Positions 1 through 6,070 of a DNA stretch of 11,374 nucleotides are shown here, piece after piece. Numbering within the stretch: the stretch's first letter is position 1; every line of letters starts with the position of its first letter. The notes beneath the pieces were generated by a model. The model did not search any database and was not told the origin of the DNA. It saw nothing but the letters and a program-made list of their open reading frames with translations. The position numbers and the translations under genes were made by a program. The stretch comes from Flavobacteriaceae bacterium. Its GTDB lineage: Bacteria; Bacteroidota; Bacteroidia; Flavobacteriales; Flavobacteriaceae. The stretch spans positions 1 to 11,374 of the forward strand of contig DOIV01000035.1 of assembly GCA_003511845.1 (NCBI GenBank), written 5' to 3'.

Positions 1-42
1 CAATTTTGTAATCAAATTAATAACCATTAAAAAATTAAAATT

Positions 43-465
43 ATGATTTACGGAATTTCATTAGTATTGTTAAGCATCATAGCGGTGCCGTCATTAATCT
101 TATCAAAAAAACCAAATGCAAAAGAATTGCTAGAAAAAGTAGCACCTTATCAAGGATGGATAGGTGTTGTGTTTTGTTTCTGGGGTATATGGGGAATCAT
201 TTCAGCCTTTTTAAATATGAGTTGGTTGACGTCTGTACCAATTTGGTGGATTACCTTATTGGCTGGTAGTATTGTAGAGGCAGGTTTAGGCTTTATGTTA
301 GGTTATGGCTTAATCAGTGAGTATTTGGCTAAAAATGAAGAAGCTAAACAAAAAGCTGAAATGATTAGAGCTAAAATTGCACCTAAACAAGGTCAGTTAG
401 GTATTTTAGGTTTGATTGTTGGTGCATGGATGATTGTTGCATCGTTTATGTGGACAGTATCATAA
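43..465 (+). CDS. Small four-helix integral membrane protein with internal repeat, function unknown
   Basis: I do not recognise a named family. The 140-residue protein is mostly hydrophobic, with four likely membrane helices at about residues 2-20, 38-58, 66-90 and 118-138. The two halves look related. Each has a helix, then a polar charged linker ending in a conserved decapeptide ([10 protein letters not shown] at 32-41, [10 protein letters not shown] at 111-120), then a second helix. The linker of the second half (about 92-112) is Lys/Glu/Ala-rich and probably helical. There is no cleavable signal peptide, and helix 1 probably acts as a signal anchor in the inner membrane. The ATG at 43 follows an A-rich leader typical of Bacteroidota. 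The gene is first of three closely spaced plus-strand genes (25 nt to the next), so a role with the downstream envelope proteins is possible but is only inference. Confidence 0.85.
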   Translation: MIYGISLVLLSIIAVPSLILSKKPNAKELLEKVAPYQGWIGVVFCFWGIWGIISAFLNMSWLTSVPIWWITLLAGSIVEAGLGFMLGYGLISEYLAKNEEAKQKAEMIRAKIAPKQGQLGILGLIVGAWMIVASFMWTVS

Positions 466-490
466 TTAATAAACCATAAAAATTTTAAAG

Positions 491-1057
491 ATGAAAAAAC
501 TAGCACCTATTGTAGTAATATCTGTATTTATTATAGCCTTAAATGCTTGCAGAACAGATAAAGGAACTGGAGACCCAGTTAAAGAATCTAAAGATGAAGC
601 AATAGAACAGAAAGATTGGAAAACATTAGAGAAGCCTGAATATTCAATTCAATATCCAGAAAGTTGGACTTTAGAAAATTCAGGTGCTGATGGCACAATG
701 TTTACCATAACTTCAACTTTAGTTTCTAATAAAGATTCTATTACTGAAAATATTGATATGAAAATAGATAATTTGCCAGAAGAAGTAACGCTAGAAGAGT
801 TTGCTCAAGATGCGATAACTACGATAGAATCATCAATCTTTACTATTTTGACAAAAGAAAGGGTTAAATCTGATAAAGATGATTACTATAAGTTGATTTT
901 TTCAGGTGACAAAGATGGGGTTGGAGTGAAGATAGAACAGCATTATAGGGTTAAAAATAATAAAGCTTATGTTATAGGATTTATGAGTAGTAAAGTAGAT
1001 TTTGATAAAGACAAAGTTGTTGCTCAAAGAATATTAAACACATTTAAATTAAAATAA
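491..1057 (+). CDS. PsbP/DcrB-like lipoprotein
   Basis: The product is a 188-residue lipoprotein. Lys2-Lys3 and a hydrophobic stretch lead to a lipobox ending L-N-A-C, with Cys20 the predicted lipidated residue. A short polar, charged linker (about 21-42) follows. The remainder resembles the PsbP/DcrB/Mog1 fold: a YSIQYPESW entry strand near 51-59, then alternating strands, and a closing helix-strand pattern (AQRILNTFKLK, 178-188) typical of this group. That assignment comes from motif shape and is moderate. It is probably anchored in the outer or inner membrane and faces the periplasm. The ligand is unknown, and no catalytic residues can be pointed to. It sits 25 nt after the membrane-protein gene and 5 nt before the SIMPL-like gene, so all three are probably cotranscribed. 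Confidence 0.85.
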   Translation: MKKLAPIVVISVFIIALNACRTDKGTGDPVKESKDEAIEQKDWKTLEKPEYSIQYPESWTLENSGADGTMFTITSTLVSNKDSITENIDMKIDNLPEEVTLEEFAQDAITTIESSIFTILTKERVKSDKDDYYKLIFSGDKDGVGVKIEQHYRVKNNKAYVIGFMSSKVDFDKDKVVAQRILNTFKLK

Positions 1058-1062
1058 AAAAA

Positions 1063-1671
1063 ATGAGAAATTTAATTGTTACAGTAGTAGTATTAATGAC
1101 ATTAACAATAACTGCTCAAGAAAATTATAAATTACAAAATACTATTGAAATTAATACTTCTGTTGATTTTAAAAGAGAGATTATCTCGTATAGAGCAAAA
1201 ATTATTATTTCTTTAGATCAAATAAGTTATGGAAATTCTGAGTGTAATACTTTTGAAGATTTAAAACAACGTTATTTTACAAAACTTGAAGCTAAAGGGA
1301 TTGATACCAATAAATTTAAAGAGAATAAGCTAGAATATTTAGGTATGTATTATCAAAAAGAAGGTACTATATATACCTATGAAACTTCATCGAAAGAAGA
1401 AATTTCTAAAATGATGAGTGTGCGGATTAATGGAGTTACAAATTCGTCACTAGAATATCAACTTCGTCTCGATGATCAAGTATATGATAAACTTTTAGAA
1501 GAAGCTTTAGTTAAGGCTAAAAACAAGGCGAATAGAATTGCTTTACAAACGAATAGAAAAATAGGGAAAATTGTTAGAATAGAAGATGGCTCGTCAGATG
1601 GTGTAAGTCGGGTTTATTATGCACCACAGTCAGAGGTTTTACATTTTAGTATAACTTTTGAGATGTTATAG
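1063..1671 (+). CDS. Secreted SIMPL (DUF541)-like protein
   Basis: The 202-residue product starts with a signal peptide (about residues 1-18, cleavage probably after T-I-T-A) and no lipobox cysteine, so it is likely a soluble periplasmic protein. The body fits the SIMPL/DUF541 pattern. There is a long N-terminal strand region, and near the C-terminus the helix motif ALVKAKNKANRIALQTNRKIG (about 148-168) is followed by strand KIVRIED. It ends in a strand, FSITFEML, as in the family, whose E. coli member is YggE. The biochemical function of these proteins is poorly defined; some have been linked to oxidative stress or envelope assembly. The start at 1063 gives a complete signal peptide and leaves only 5 nt after the lipoprotein gene. 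Two hairpins follow the stop codon, marking the end of the unit. Confidence 0.82.
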   Translation: MRNLIVTVVVLMTLTITAQENYKLQNTIEINTSVDFKREIISYRAKIIISLDQISYGNSECNTFEDLKQRYFTKLEAKGIDTNKFKENKLEYLGMYYQKEGTIYTYETSSKEEISKMMSVRINGVTNSSLEYQLRLDDQVYDKLLEEALVKAKNKANRIALQTNRKIGKIVRIEDGSSDGVSRVYYAPQSEVLHFSITFEML

Positions 1672-1685
1672 TAGGTTAGTTGATT

Positions 1686-1724
1686 TGCTCAATTCATTAT
1701 GAAAGTAATGGGTTGGGCATTTTG
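1686..1724 (+). terminator. Intrinsic terminator of the plus-strand envelope cluster
   Basis: A 14-bp stem (1686-1699 with 1706-1719) closes a six-base loop and is followed by TTTTG. Three positions pair as U on the left and G on the right, so the stem is continuous only in the plus-strand RNA; the minus-strand RNA would have A-C mismatches there. This suggests a terminator specific to the SIMPL-like gene 14 nt upstream. The T-run is short. Confidence 0.65.
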
Positions 1725-1735
1725 TAAAATTAAAC

Positions 1736-1771
1736 ATAAAAAAAGACCACTTTTAAAAATGGTCTTTTAAA
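1736..1771. terminator. Bidirectional terminator between convergent genes
   Basis: A perfect 9-bp stem, AAAAGACCA (1741-1749) with TGGTCTTTT (1760-1768), lies between the converging SIMPL-like and PUR genes. Read on the minus strand, the stem is followed by a run of Ts, making it a strong terminator for the PUR gene, whose stop codon is about 25 nt away. Read on the plus strand, it offers a second stop after the 1686-1724 hairpin. Confidence 0.8.
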
Positions 1772-1792
1772 TTATTTGAATTAGTTTATTTA

Positions 1793-2173
1793 TTAAATAT
1801 CATCAAAACTTACATCAGTAAAACTGTCTGAAGATTTAGTTTCTGTATCTTCAGTAGCAGTAACTTCACTTGGTTTTTGATAATCTTTTTGGTGACGTTC
1901 AGAAATAACTTCTTCACCTTTTTCATTTATAATATAGTCAGTAGCTTTAGCTAGCATTTCATTAAACTCATTAAAATCTTCTTTATACAAATAAATTTTA
2001 TGTTTTTTATAATGAAAAGAACCATCATCATGAGTGAATTTTTTACTTTCTGTAACAGTTAAATAATAATCTCCCGCTTTTGTAGACCTTACATCGAAAA
2101 AGTAAGTTCGTCTTCCAGCTCTTAATACTTGTGAAAAGATCTCTTCTTGTTCTGAATATTCGTAATCGCCCAT
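1793..2173 (-). CDS. PUR family DNA/RNA-binding protein (DUF3276)
   Basis: The 126-residue product matches the Bacteroidota DUF3276/PUR family, related to the single-repeat PUR-alpha-like nucleic-acid-binding proteins such as Borrelia BpuR. The core spans about residues 10-82. An N-terminal segment E-I-F-S-Q-V leads into the basic/aromatic strand RAGRRTYFFDVR (18-29), then DYYLTVTESKKF, then KKHKIYLYKEDF (56-67) and a helix to about 81. A single PUR repeat of this type is expected to dimerise. The last 40 or so residues are polar and acidic, probably disordered, ending SFTDVSFDDI. The protein is cytoplasmic and likely binds single-stranded nucleic acid, possibly as a regulator; no target can be read from the sequence. 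It lies 108 nt downstream of the ABC exporter gene but has its own promoter. Confidence 0.93.
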   Translation of the reverse strand: MGDYEYSEQEEIFSQVLRAGRRTYFFDVRSTKAGDYYLTVTESKKFTHDDGSFHYKKHKIYLYKEDFNEFNEMLAKATDYIINEKGEEVISERHQKDYQKPSEVTATEDTETKSSDSFTDVSFDDI

Positions 2174-2217
2174 AATAATCTCAACTTTTTTATTAATTTA
2201 AATGAATCAATATCACA

Positions 2218-2247
2218 CAAAACTAAAAAAATAAATGATTTGAACAA
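2218..2247 (-). promoter_or_regulatory. Promoter of the PUR-family gene (Bacteroidota type)
   Basis: On the minus strand TTG (2247-2245) is followed after 19 nt by TAGTTTTG (2225-2218), a full match to the Bacteroidota -7 consensus TAnnTTTG with a normal -33 spacing. Transcription would start around 2211-2215, giving a leader of roughly 40 nt before the ATG at 2173. It lets the gene be transcribed independently of the exporter gene upstream. Confidence 0.7.
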
Positions 2248-2281
2248 CACTTTATTTCTTTTCTTTTGTATTGCCTCTTAA

Positions 2282-4039
2282 TTATTCAATTATTTTCTCT
2301 ATAAGTTGCTGGTTATAAATATTTTGGTAAAACCCTGATTGATTAAATAATTGATCATGTGTACCTTGTTGAATAATATTTCCTTCATCTAACACGATAA
2401 TTAAATCAGCATTTTTTGCTGAAGAAACTCGGTGTGTTATAATTATAGTAGTTTTTTCTTTGCTTATTGCGTTTAAATTATTGAGGATTATCTCTTCTGT
2501 TTCTGTATCGACTGCAGACAAGCAATCATCAAAAATCAATAGTTGCGGCTCTTTGATGATAGCTCTTGCAATAGAAATTCTTTGTTTTTGTCCACCAGAA
2601 AGTGTTACACCTCTTTCGCCTACAAATGTTTCATAGGCTTTAGAAAAACCTTCAATATTATTATGTATATGTGCATTTTTTGCAGCAGTTGTAATAATTT
2701 GTTTGACAGCTTCTTGATTACCAAACTTGATGTTATTACCAATAGTATCAGAAAATAAAAAAGCTTCTTGTGGTACAAAACCAATACTTTCTCTTAAACT
2801 TTGTAAGTTAATTGATGTAATTGGTTTGTTATCGATTAAAATTTCACCTTCCTTTACATCATATAACCTTGCAATAAGATCAGCTATTGTTGACTTTCCT
2901 GAACCTGTTTTACCTAATATAGCTAGTGTTTTATTTTTTTCTAAGGTGAAATTCACATTTTTTAAAGCAGTGGTATTAGTATCGTCATAAGTGAAAGATA
3001 CATTTTTGAATTCAATTTTTCCTTCAATTTCAGATGTTTCATTTACTAAATTCTGTATTTCAGGTTGTATCTTTAAAAACTCATTGATTCTTTTTTGCGA
3101 AGCTTCAGCTTGCTGAATAATAGAAGTTACCCAACCTACAACAGCTACTGGCCAAGTTAACATGTTAACATAAATTATAAATTCGGCAATAACACCAAAA
3201 CTAATCAATCCATTAATATATCTCAAACCTCCAATATATATTACCAAAATATTACTGAGGCCTATTAATAATACCATTAAAGGAAAAAATAAAGCCTGTA
3301 ATTTATACAAAGCAATATTCTTTTCTTTACTTTTACTAGCAATGGTGTCAAAATCTTTAAATGTCTGATTTTCAATTCCATAAGCTTTAATAACATTTAT
3401 TCCTGAGAAATATTCTTGTGTAACTGATGTTAAATTTGATAAGTATTCTAATACAATTCTACTACGTTTGTTAATTTCTCTACTTAAAAAGTAGATTGAA
3501 ATTGAAAGTATAGGTAAAGGTAAAAGAGTAAACAGTGTAAGAGTTAGGTCAGTCTTTGCCATATAAGAAATTACGATAATAAACAAAGTAATCATATTAA
3601 TAGAATACATTATTGCAGGCCCAACATACATACGTACTTTACCAACATCTTCACTAATTCTATTCATTAAATCTCCAGTTCGATTCTTTTTATAGAAGTT
3701 AATTGATAGTTTTTGATACTGTTCAAAAATTTCATTTTTAAGATCAAATTCTATAAATCGTGACATATTAATAATGGCTTGCCTCATGATGAATGTAAAT
3801 ACTCCAGAAAGTAATACCGCACCAATTATAAATAAGATATTTTTTGAAAGTTCATCTTTTACTAGTTGTAAATCTGTAATTTGATTGGTAGTGTATTTTT
3901 CAACAATATTTAAAGAATTCCCTATAAGTCTAGGAGTCACTAGAGAGAGAATTCTAGCAATAATAGTACAAAGTATACCAATAATTAACCGGTATTTATA
4001 TTTGTAGAAAAATTTATTAATATACCGTAATGCTTTCAA
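2282..4039 (-). CDS. ABC exporter half-transporter (MsbA/multidrug type, fused permease and ATPase)
   Basis: The 585-residue protein has the usual half-exporter architecture. An N-terminal transmembrane domain spans about residues 15-310, with roughly six helices and the coupling segment KNRTGDLMNRISEDV near 118-132. The nucleotide-binding domain covers about 340-578. Visible motifs are Walker A GKTGSGKST (376-384), Q-loop VPQE (422-425), signature LSGGQKQR (480-487), Walker B LLIFDD (500-505), D-loop SAVD (508-511) and the switch His in THR (His536). Asp505 occupies the position where most exporters have the catalytic Glu. It should export a lipid, drug or other hydrophobic compound across the inner membrane as a dimer; the substrate cannot be inferred. 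No second half-transporter lies in the window. It is divergent from nusB, and I see no clear consensus promoter for it. Confidence 0.95.
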   Translation of the reverse strand: MKALRYINKFFYKYKYRLIIGILCTIIARILSLVTPRLIGNSLNIVEKYTTNQITDLQLVKDELSKNILFIIGAVLLSGVFTFIMRQAIINMSRFIEFDLKNEIFEQYQKLSINFYKKNRTGDLMNRISEDVGKVRMYVGPAIMYSINMITLFIIVISYMAKTDLTLTLFTLLPLPILSISIYFLSREINKRSRIVLEYLSNLTSVTQEYFSGINVIKAYGIENQTFKDFDTIASKSKEKNIALYKLQALFFPLMVLLIGLSNILVIYIGGLRYINGLISFGVIAEFIIYVNMLTWPVAVVGWVTSIIQQAEASQKRINEFLKIQPEIQNLVNETSEIEGKIEFKNVSFTYDDTNTTALKNVNFTLEKNKTLAILGKTGSGKSTIADLIARLYDVKEGEILIDNKPITSINLQSLRESIGFVPQEAFLFSDTIGNNIKFGNQEAVKQIITTAAKNAHIHNNIEGFSKAYETFVGERGVTLSGGQKQRISIARAIIKEPQLLIFDDCLSAVDTETEEIILNNLNAISKEKTTIIITHRVSSAKNADLIIVLDEGNIIQQGTHDQLFNQSGFYQNIYNQQLIEKIIE

Positions 4040-4116
4040 TAGATAATTACTGTTTTATAAGATAAAAATTAAGTTTTCTGTTCAAAATAAAATTATATGA
4101 TATAGTAATTTATATT

Positions 4117-4146
4117 TTGACACCAAGTTCTAATACATTATATTTG
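4117..4146 (+). promoter_or_regulatory. Promoter of the nusB block (Bacteroidota type)
   Basis: TTGACA starts at 4117 and TATATTTG occupies 4139-4146, an exact match to TAnnTTTG, with 19 nt between the TTG and the -7 box. Transcription should start near 4150-4153, leaving a leader of about 65 nt before the nusB ATG. The rest of the 4040-4215 gap is AT-rich, with no other feature I can support. Confidence 0.78.
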
Positions 4147-4215
4147 CCTCGTTTTTTAATGCTACGAAGATACAAATTTTAAGTTCTTTCGCTATTCGTT
4201 CACAAAAATTTAATT

Positions 4216-5157
4216 ATGTTAAATAGAAGACATATCAGAATAAAAATAATGCAATCTATTTATGCAATGCAACAATCATCTAATGATGATTTAGCTAAAG
4301 AAGAAAAATTTTTAAATTATAGTATTTCTAAAATATATGATCTTTATGTTTTAATGCTAAGCTTATTGGTAGAAGTTAAAGATTTGGCAGATAAGCACCA
4401 AGAAATATCAAAGAAAAAATATTTAGCTACAAAAGAAGATAAAAATCCAAACAGAAAGTTTATTGAGCATCCTTTTTTTGTAAAGTTAAAAAATAACACT
4501 TCATTAACCGACTATATTAAAACTCAAAAGCTCAAAAATTGGAAAGATGATAGTGAGTATGTAAGATTACTATGGGATGCGATTAAAGAAAGCGAAATTT
4601 ATAGTAATTATATTAATGATACGAAACCTAAATCATCTAAAGAAGAACGGAACTTTATTGTTGAGTTATATAAAAATATAATTGCACCAAGTGATAAATT
4701 ATTTGACTATTTTGAGAGCCATAACATAACTTGGGTTGATGATATTCCTTTTGTAAATACTTGGATTCTAAAGAATATTAAAAAAATAAATGAGCACACT
4801 CTTTTTGATAAAAACTTACTGTATAAGGATGCTGATGATGAGGAGTTTAGTATGGAGTTATTTAGAAAAACAGTATTACATCATCATGAATTTACTGAAG
4901 ATATTGATGCAAAAACACCAAATTGGGATACAGATAGAATTGCAGATATAGATTTAATTTTAATAAAAATGGCATTGGTAGAATTTATGTGTTTTCCGTC
5001 AATACCAACAAGAGTGACTATTAATGAGTATATTGAAATTGCAAAAGATTATTCAACATCAAAGAGTAGTTTTTTTATCAATGGAGTATTAGATAAATTA
5101 TTAAAAAATTACACATCTTCTAAAAAAATTAAAAAAACAGGAAGAGGTTTGCTGTAA
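4216..5157 (+). CDS. nusB: Transcription antitermination factor NusB (enlarged Bacteroidota form)
   Basis: NusB binds boxA RNA together with ribosomal protein S10 and supports antitermination, mainly in rRNA operons; it acts in the cytoplasm. The first helix is recognisable as RRHIRIKIMQSIYAMQQ (4-20). The family C-terminal block runs from about 238 to 298: DRIADIDLILIKMALVEF, then IPTRVTINEYIEIAKDYST and FFINGVLDKLL. At 313 residues it is more than twice the length of E. coli NusB (139). The extra length is an insertion between the first helix and the C-terminal block, largely helical and charged. This enlarged form is, to my knowledge, usual in Bacteroidota. It ends in a basic tail (KKIKKTGRG). 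It is first in a long plus-strand block, 38 nt before the DUF1573 lipoprotein gene, and has a consensus promoter. Confidence 0.94.
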   Translation: MLNRRHIRIKIMQSIYAMQQSSNDDLAKEEKFLNYSISKIYDLYVLMLSLLVEVKDLADKHQEISKKKYLATKEDKNPNRKFIEHPFFVKLKNNTSLTDYIKTQKLKNWKDDSEYVRLLWDAIKESEIYSNYINDTKPKSSKEERNFIVELYKNIIAPSDKLFDYFESHNITWVDDIPFVNTWILKNIKKINEHTLFDKNLLYKDADDEEFSMELFRKTVLHHHEFTEDIDAKTPNWDTDRIADIDLILIKMALVEFMCFPSIPTRVTINEYIEIAKDYSTSKSSFFINGVLDKLLKNYTSSKKIKKTGRGLL

Positions 5158-5195
5158 ATTTCCTTATTTTTATCCTTTAAAATAATAATTTAAAT

Positions 5196-5657
5196 ATGAA
5201 TAAATTTAATTTAGTAATTGTAATTCTGAGTGCTGTTGTTATTATTTCATGTAAAAAAGAAAATGCAGCTAGTAAAGTAAAAAAAGAGAATGTGGAAGTC
5301 GCTAAGCAACGTGATTATAAAATGAACCAAGGTGCTGCTGTAATTACGTTTTCTAAAAGCGAGCATGATTTTGGTGTCATAAATGAAGGAGATATTGTTG
5401 AGACAACTTTTGAGTTTAAAAATACAGGTAAAACTGATTTAATTATTAGTAATGCAAAAAGTACCTGTGGCTGTACTATACCTAATTGGCCTAAGGAGCC
5501 AATACCAGTAGGAGGAACTGGAGAAATTACTATAAAATTTAATTCAAATAACAAACTTAATAAAATAACAAAAGTAATAATACTAGCAACAAATACAGCT
5601 AAAGGAAGTGAATCTGTAATTATTAAAGCAGATGTAATTCCTAAAGTAAAAAGTTAA
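5196..5657 (+). CDS. DUF1573 domain lipoprotein
   Basis: This is a 153-residue exported lipoprotein. A hydrophobic stretch leads to a lipobox I-I-S-C with Cys19 as the predicted lipidated residue, followed by a Lys/Glu-rich linker to about residue 45. The DUF1573 domain (about 49-148) has an immunoglobulin-like pattern: ITFSKSEHDFGVINEGD, then TFEFKNTGKTDLIISNAKSTCGC, the segment IPNWPKEPIPVGGTGEI, and strands to the end. The CGC pair (Cys91, Cys93) is the hallmark of the family; whether it is structural or redox-active is not known to me. DUF1573 proteins are abundant in Bacteroidota envelopes but their function is not established. It sits 38 nt after nusB and 26 nt before yajC, so it is probably cotranscribed and may be linked to secretion. 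Confidence 0.92.
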   Translation: MNKFNLVIVILSAVVIISCKKENAASKVKKENVEVAKQRDYKMNQGAAVITFSKSEHDFGVINEGDIVETTFEFKNTGKTDLIISNAKSTCGCTIPNWPKEPIPVGGTGEITIKFNSNNKLNKITKVIILATNTAKGSESVIIKADVIPKVKS

Positions 5658-5683
5658 CTTTAAAAGCAATAAAATAATTTTAT

Positions 5684-5998
5684 ATGATGATTTTAGCAAT
5701 AGTTTTACAAGCCGGAGGAGGTATGGGTAATTATTTTTTAATACCAGCAATGTTATTGGTGTTTTATTTCTTTATGATAAGACCACAGATGCAACGGCAA
5801 AAAAAAGAAAAGAAGTTTCAATCTGAAATTAAAAAAGGCACAAAAGTAATTACCACTAGTGGTATTCATGGTAAAATAGTTGATATAACAGATGATGCAT
5901 GTGTTATAGAAACAGGGGCAGGTAAAATTAAATTTGAGCGTTCTGCAATTTCTATGGAGTTAAGTAAGAAATACCTAAGTACAACGCCTAAAAAGTAA
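5684..5998 (+). CDS. yajC: Sec translocon accessory subunit YajC
   Basis: YajC is a small inner-membrane protein that associates with SecDF and the SecYEG translocon. The 104-residue product has a Gly-rich N-terminus, a single membrane helix at about 17-33 (YFLIPAMLLVFYFFMI) and the diagnostic RPQMQRQKKEKKF just after it (34-46). The cytoplasmic domain follows: KKGTKVITTSGIHGKIVDI (50-68), then a strand region and a Lys-rich tail. The length is typical of the family. Translation could start at either of two adjacent ATG codons (5684 or 5687); the longer is given. The gene is 26 nt after the DUF1573 lipoprotein gene and is followed 18 nt later by an intrinsic terminator-like hairpin. Confidence 0.95.
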   Translation: MMILAIVLQAGGGMGNYFLIPAMLLVFYFFMIRPQMQRQKKEKKFQSEIKKGTKVITTSGIHGKIVDITDDACVIETGAGKIKFERSAISMELSKKYLSTTPKK

Positions 5999-6016
5999 CT
6001 TCAAAGAATCTATAGT

Positions 6017-6053
6017 AAGGTGAGTTTTATAATAATGAAACTCACTTTTTTTG
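6017..6053 (+). terminator. Intrinsic terminator-like hairpin between yajC and the ybbR-like gene
   Basis: The stem pairs GTGAGTTT (6020-6027) with AAACTCAC (6038-6045). A G-U and two A-U pairs extend it to 11 bp, and seven Ts (6046-6052) follow. The T-run is on the plus-strand side, so it should act on transcripts from nusB-yajC. It sits in the middle of a co-directional block, so it may end that unit or attenuate the downstream genes. Confidence 0.78.
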
Positions 6054-6070
6054 TTTATATTTAGCAGATA

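Noticed and set aside
1..8. CAATTTTG at the left edge as a -7 box for the first gene
   Set aside because: It is a seven-of-eight match with its -33 region outside the window, so it cannot be judged.
2543..2990. Two plus-strand open frames inside the ABC exporter gene
   Set aside because: They are antisense to conserved ATPase motifs (signature, Walker B, Walker A, Q-loop), have no recognisable product and no promoter.
4173..4205. Minus-strand promoter for the ABC exporter (TTG-21-TAAAATTTG)
   Set aside because: The -7 element has three instead of two bases between TA and TTTG, and it overlaps the nusB leader; too weak to list as a feature.
5315..5554. Minus-strand open frame inside the DUF1573 gene
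   Set aside because: It is the antisense of a well-supported domain with a conserved CGC motif; nothing supports expression.
6056..6063. TATATTTA as a promoter for the ybbR-like gene
   Set aside because: The final G of the consensus is missing and no TTG is found at the right distance upstream.
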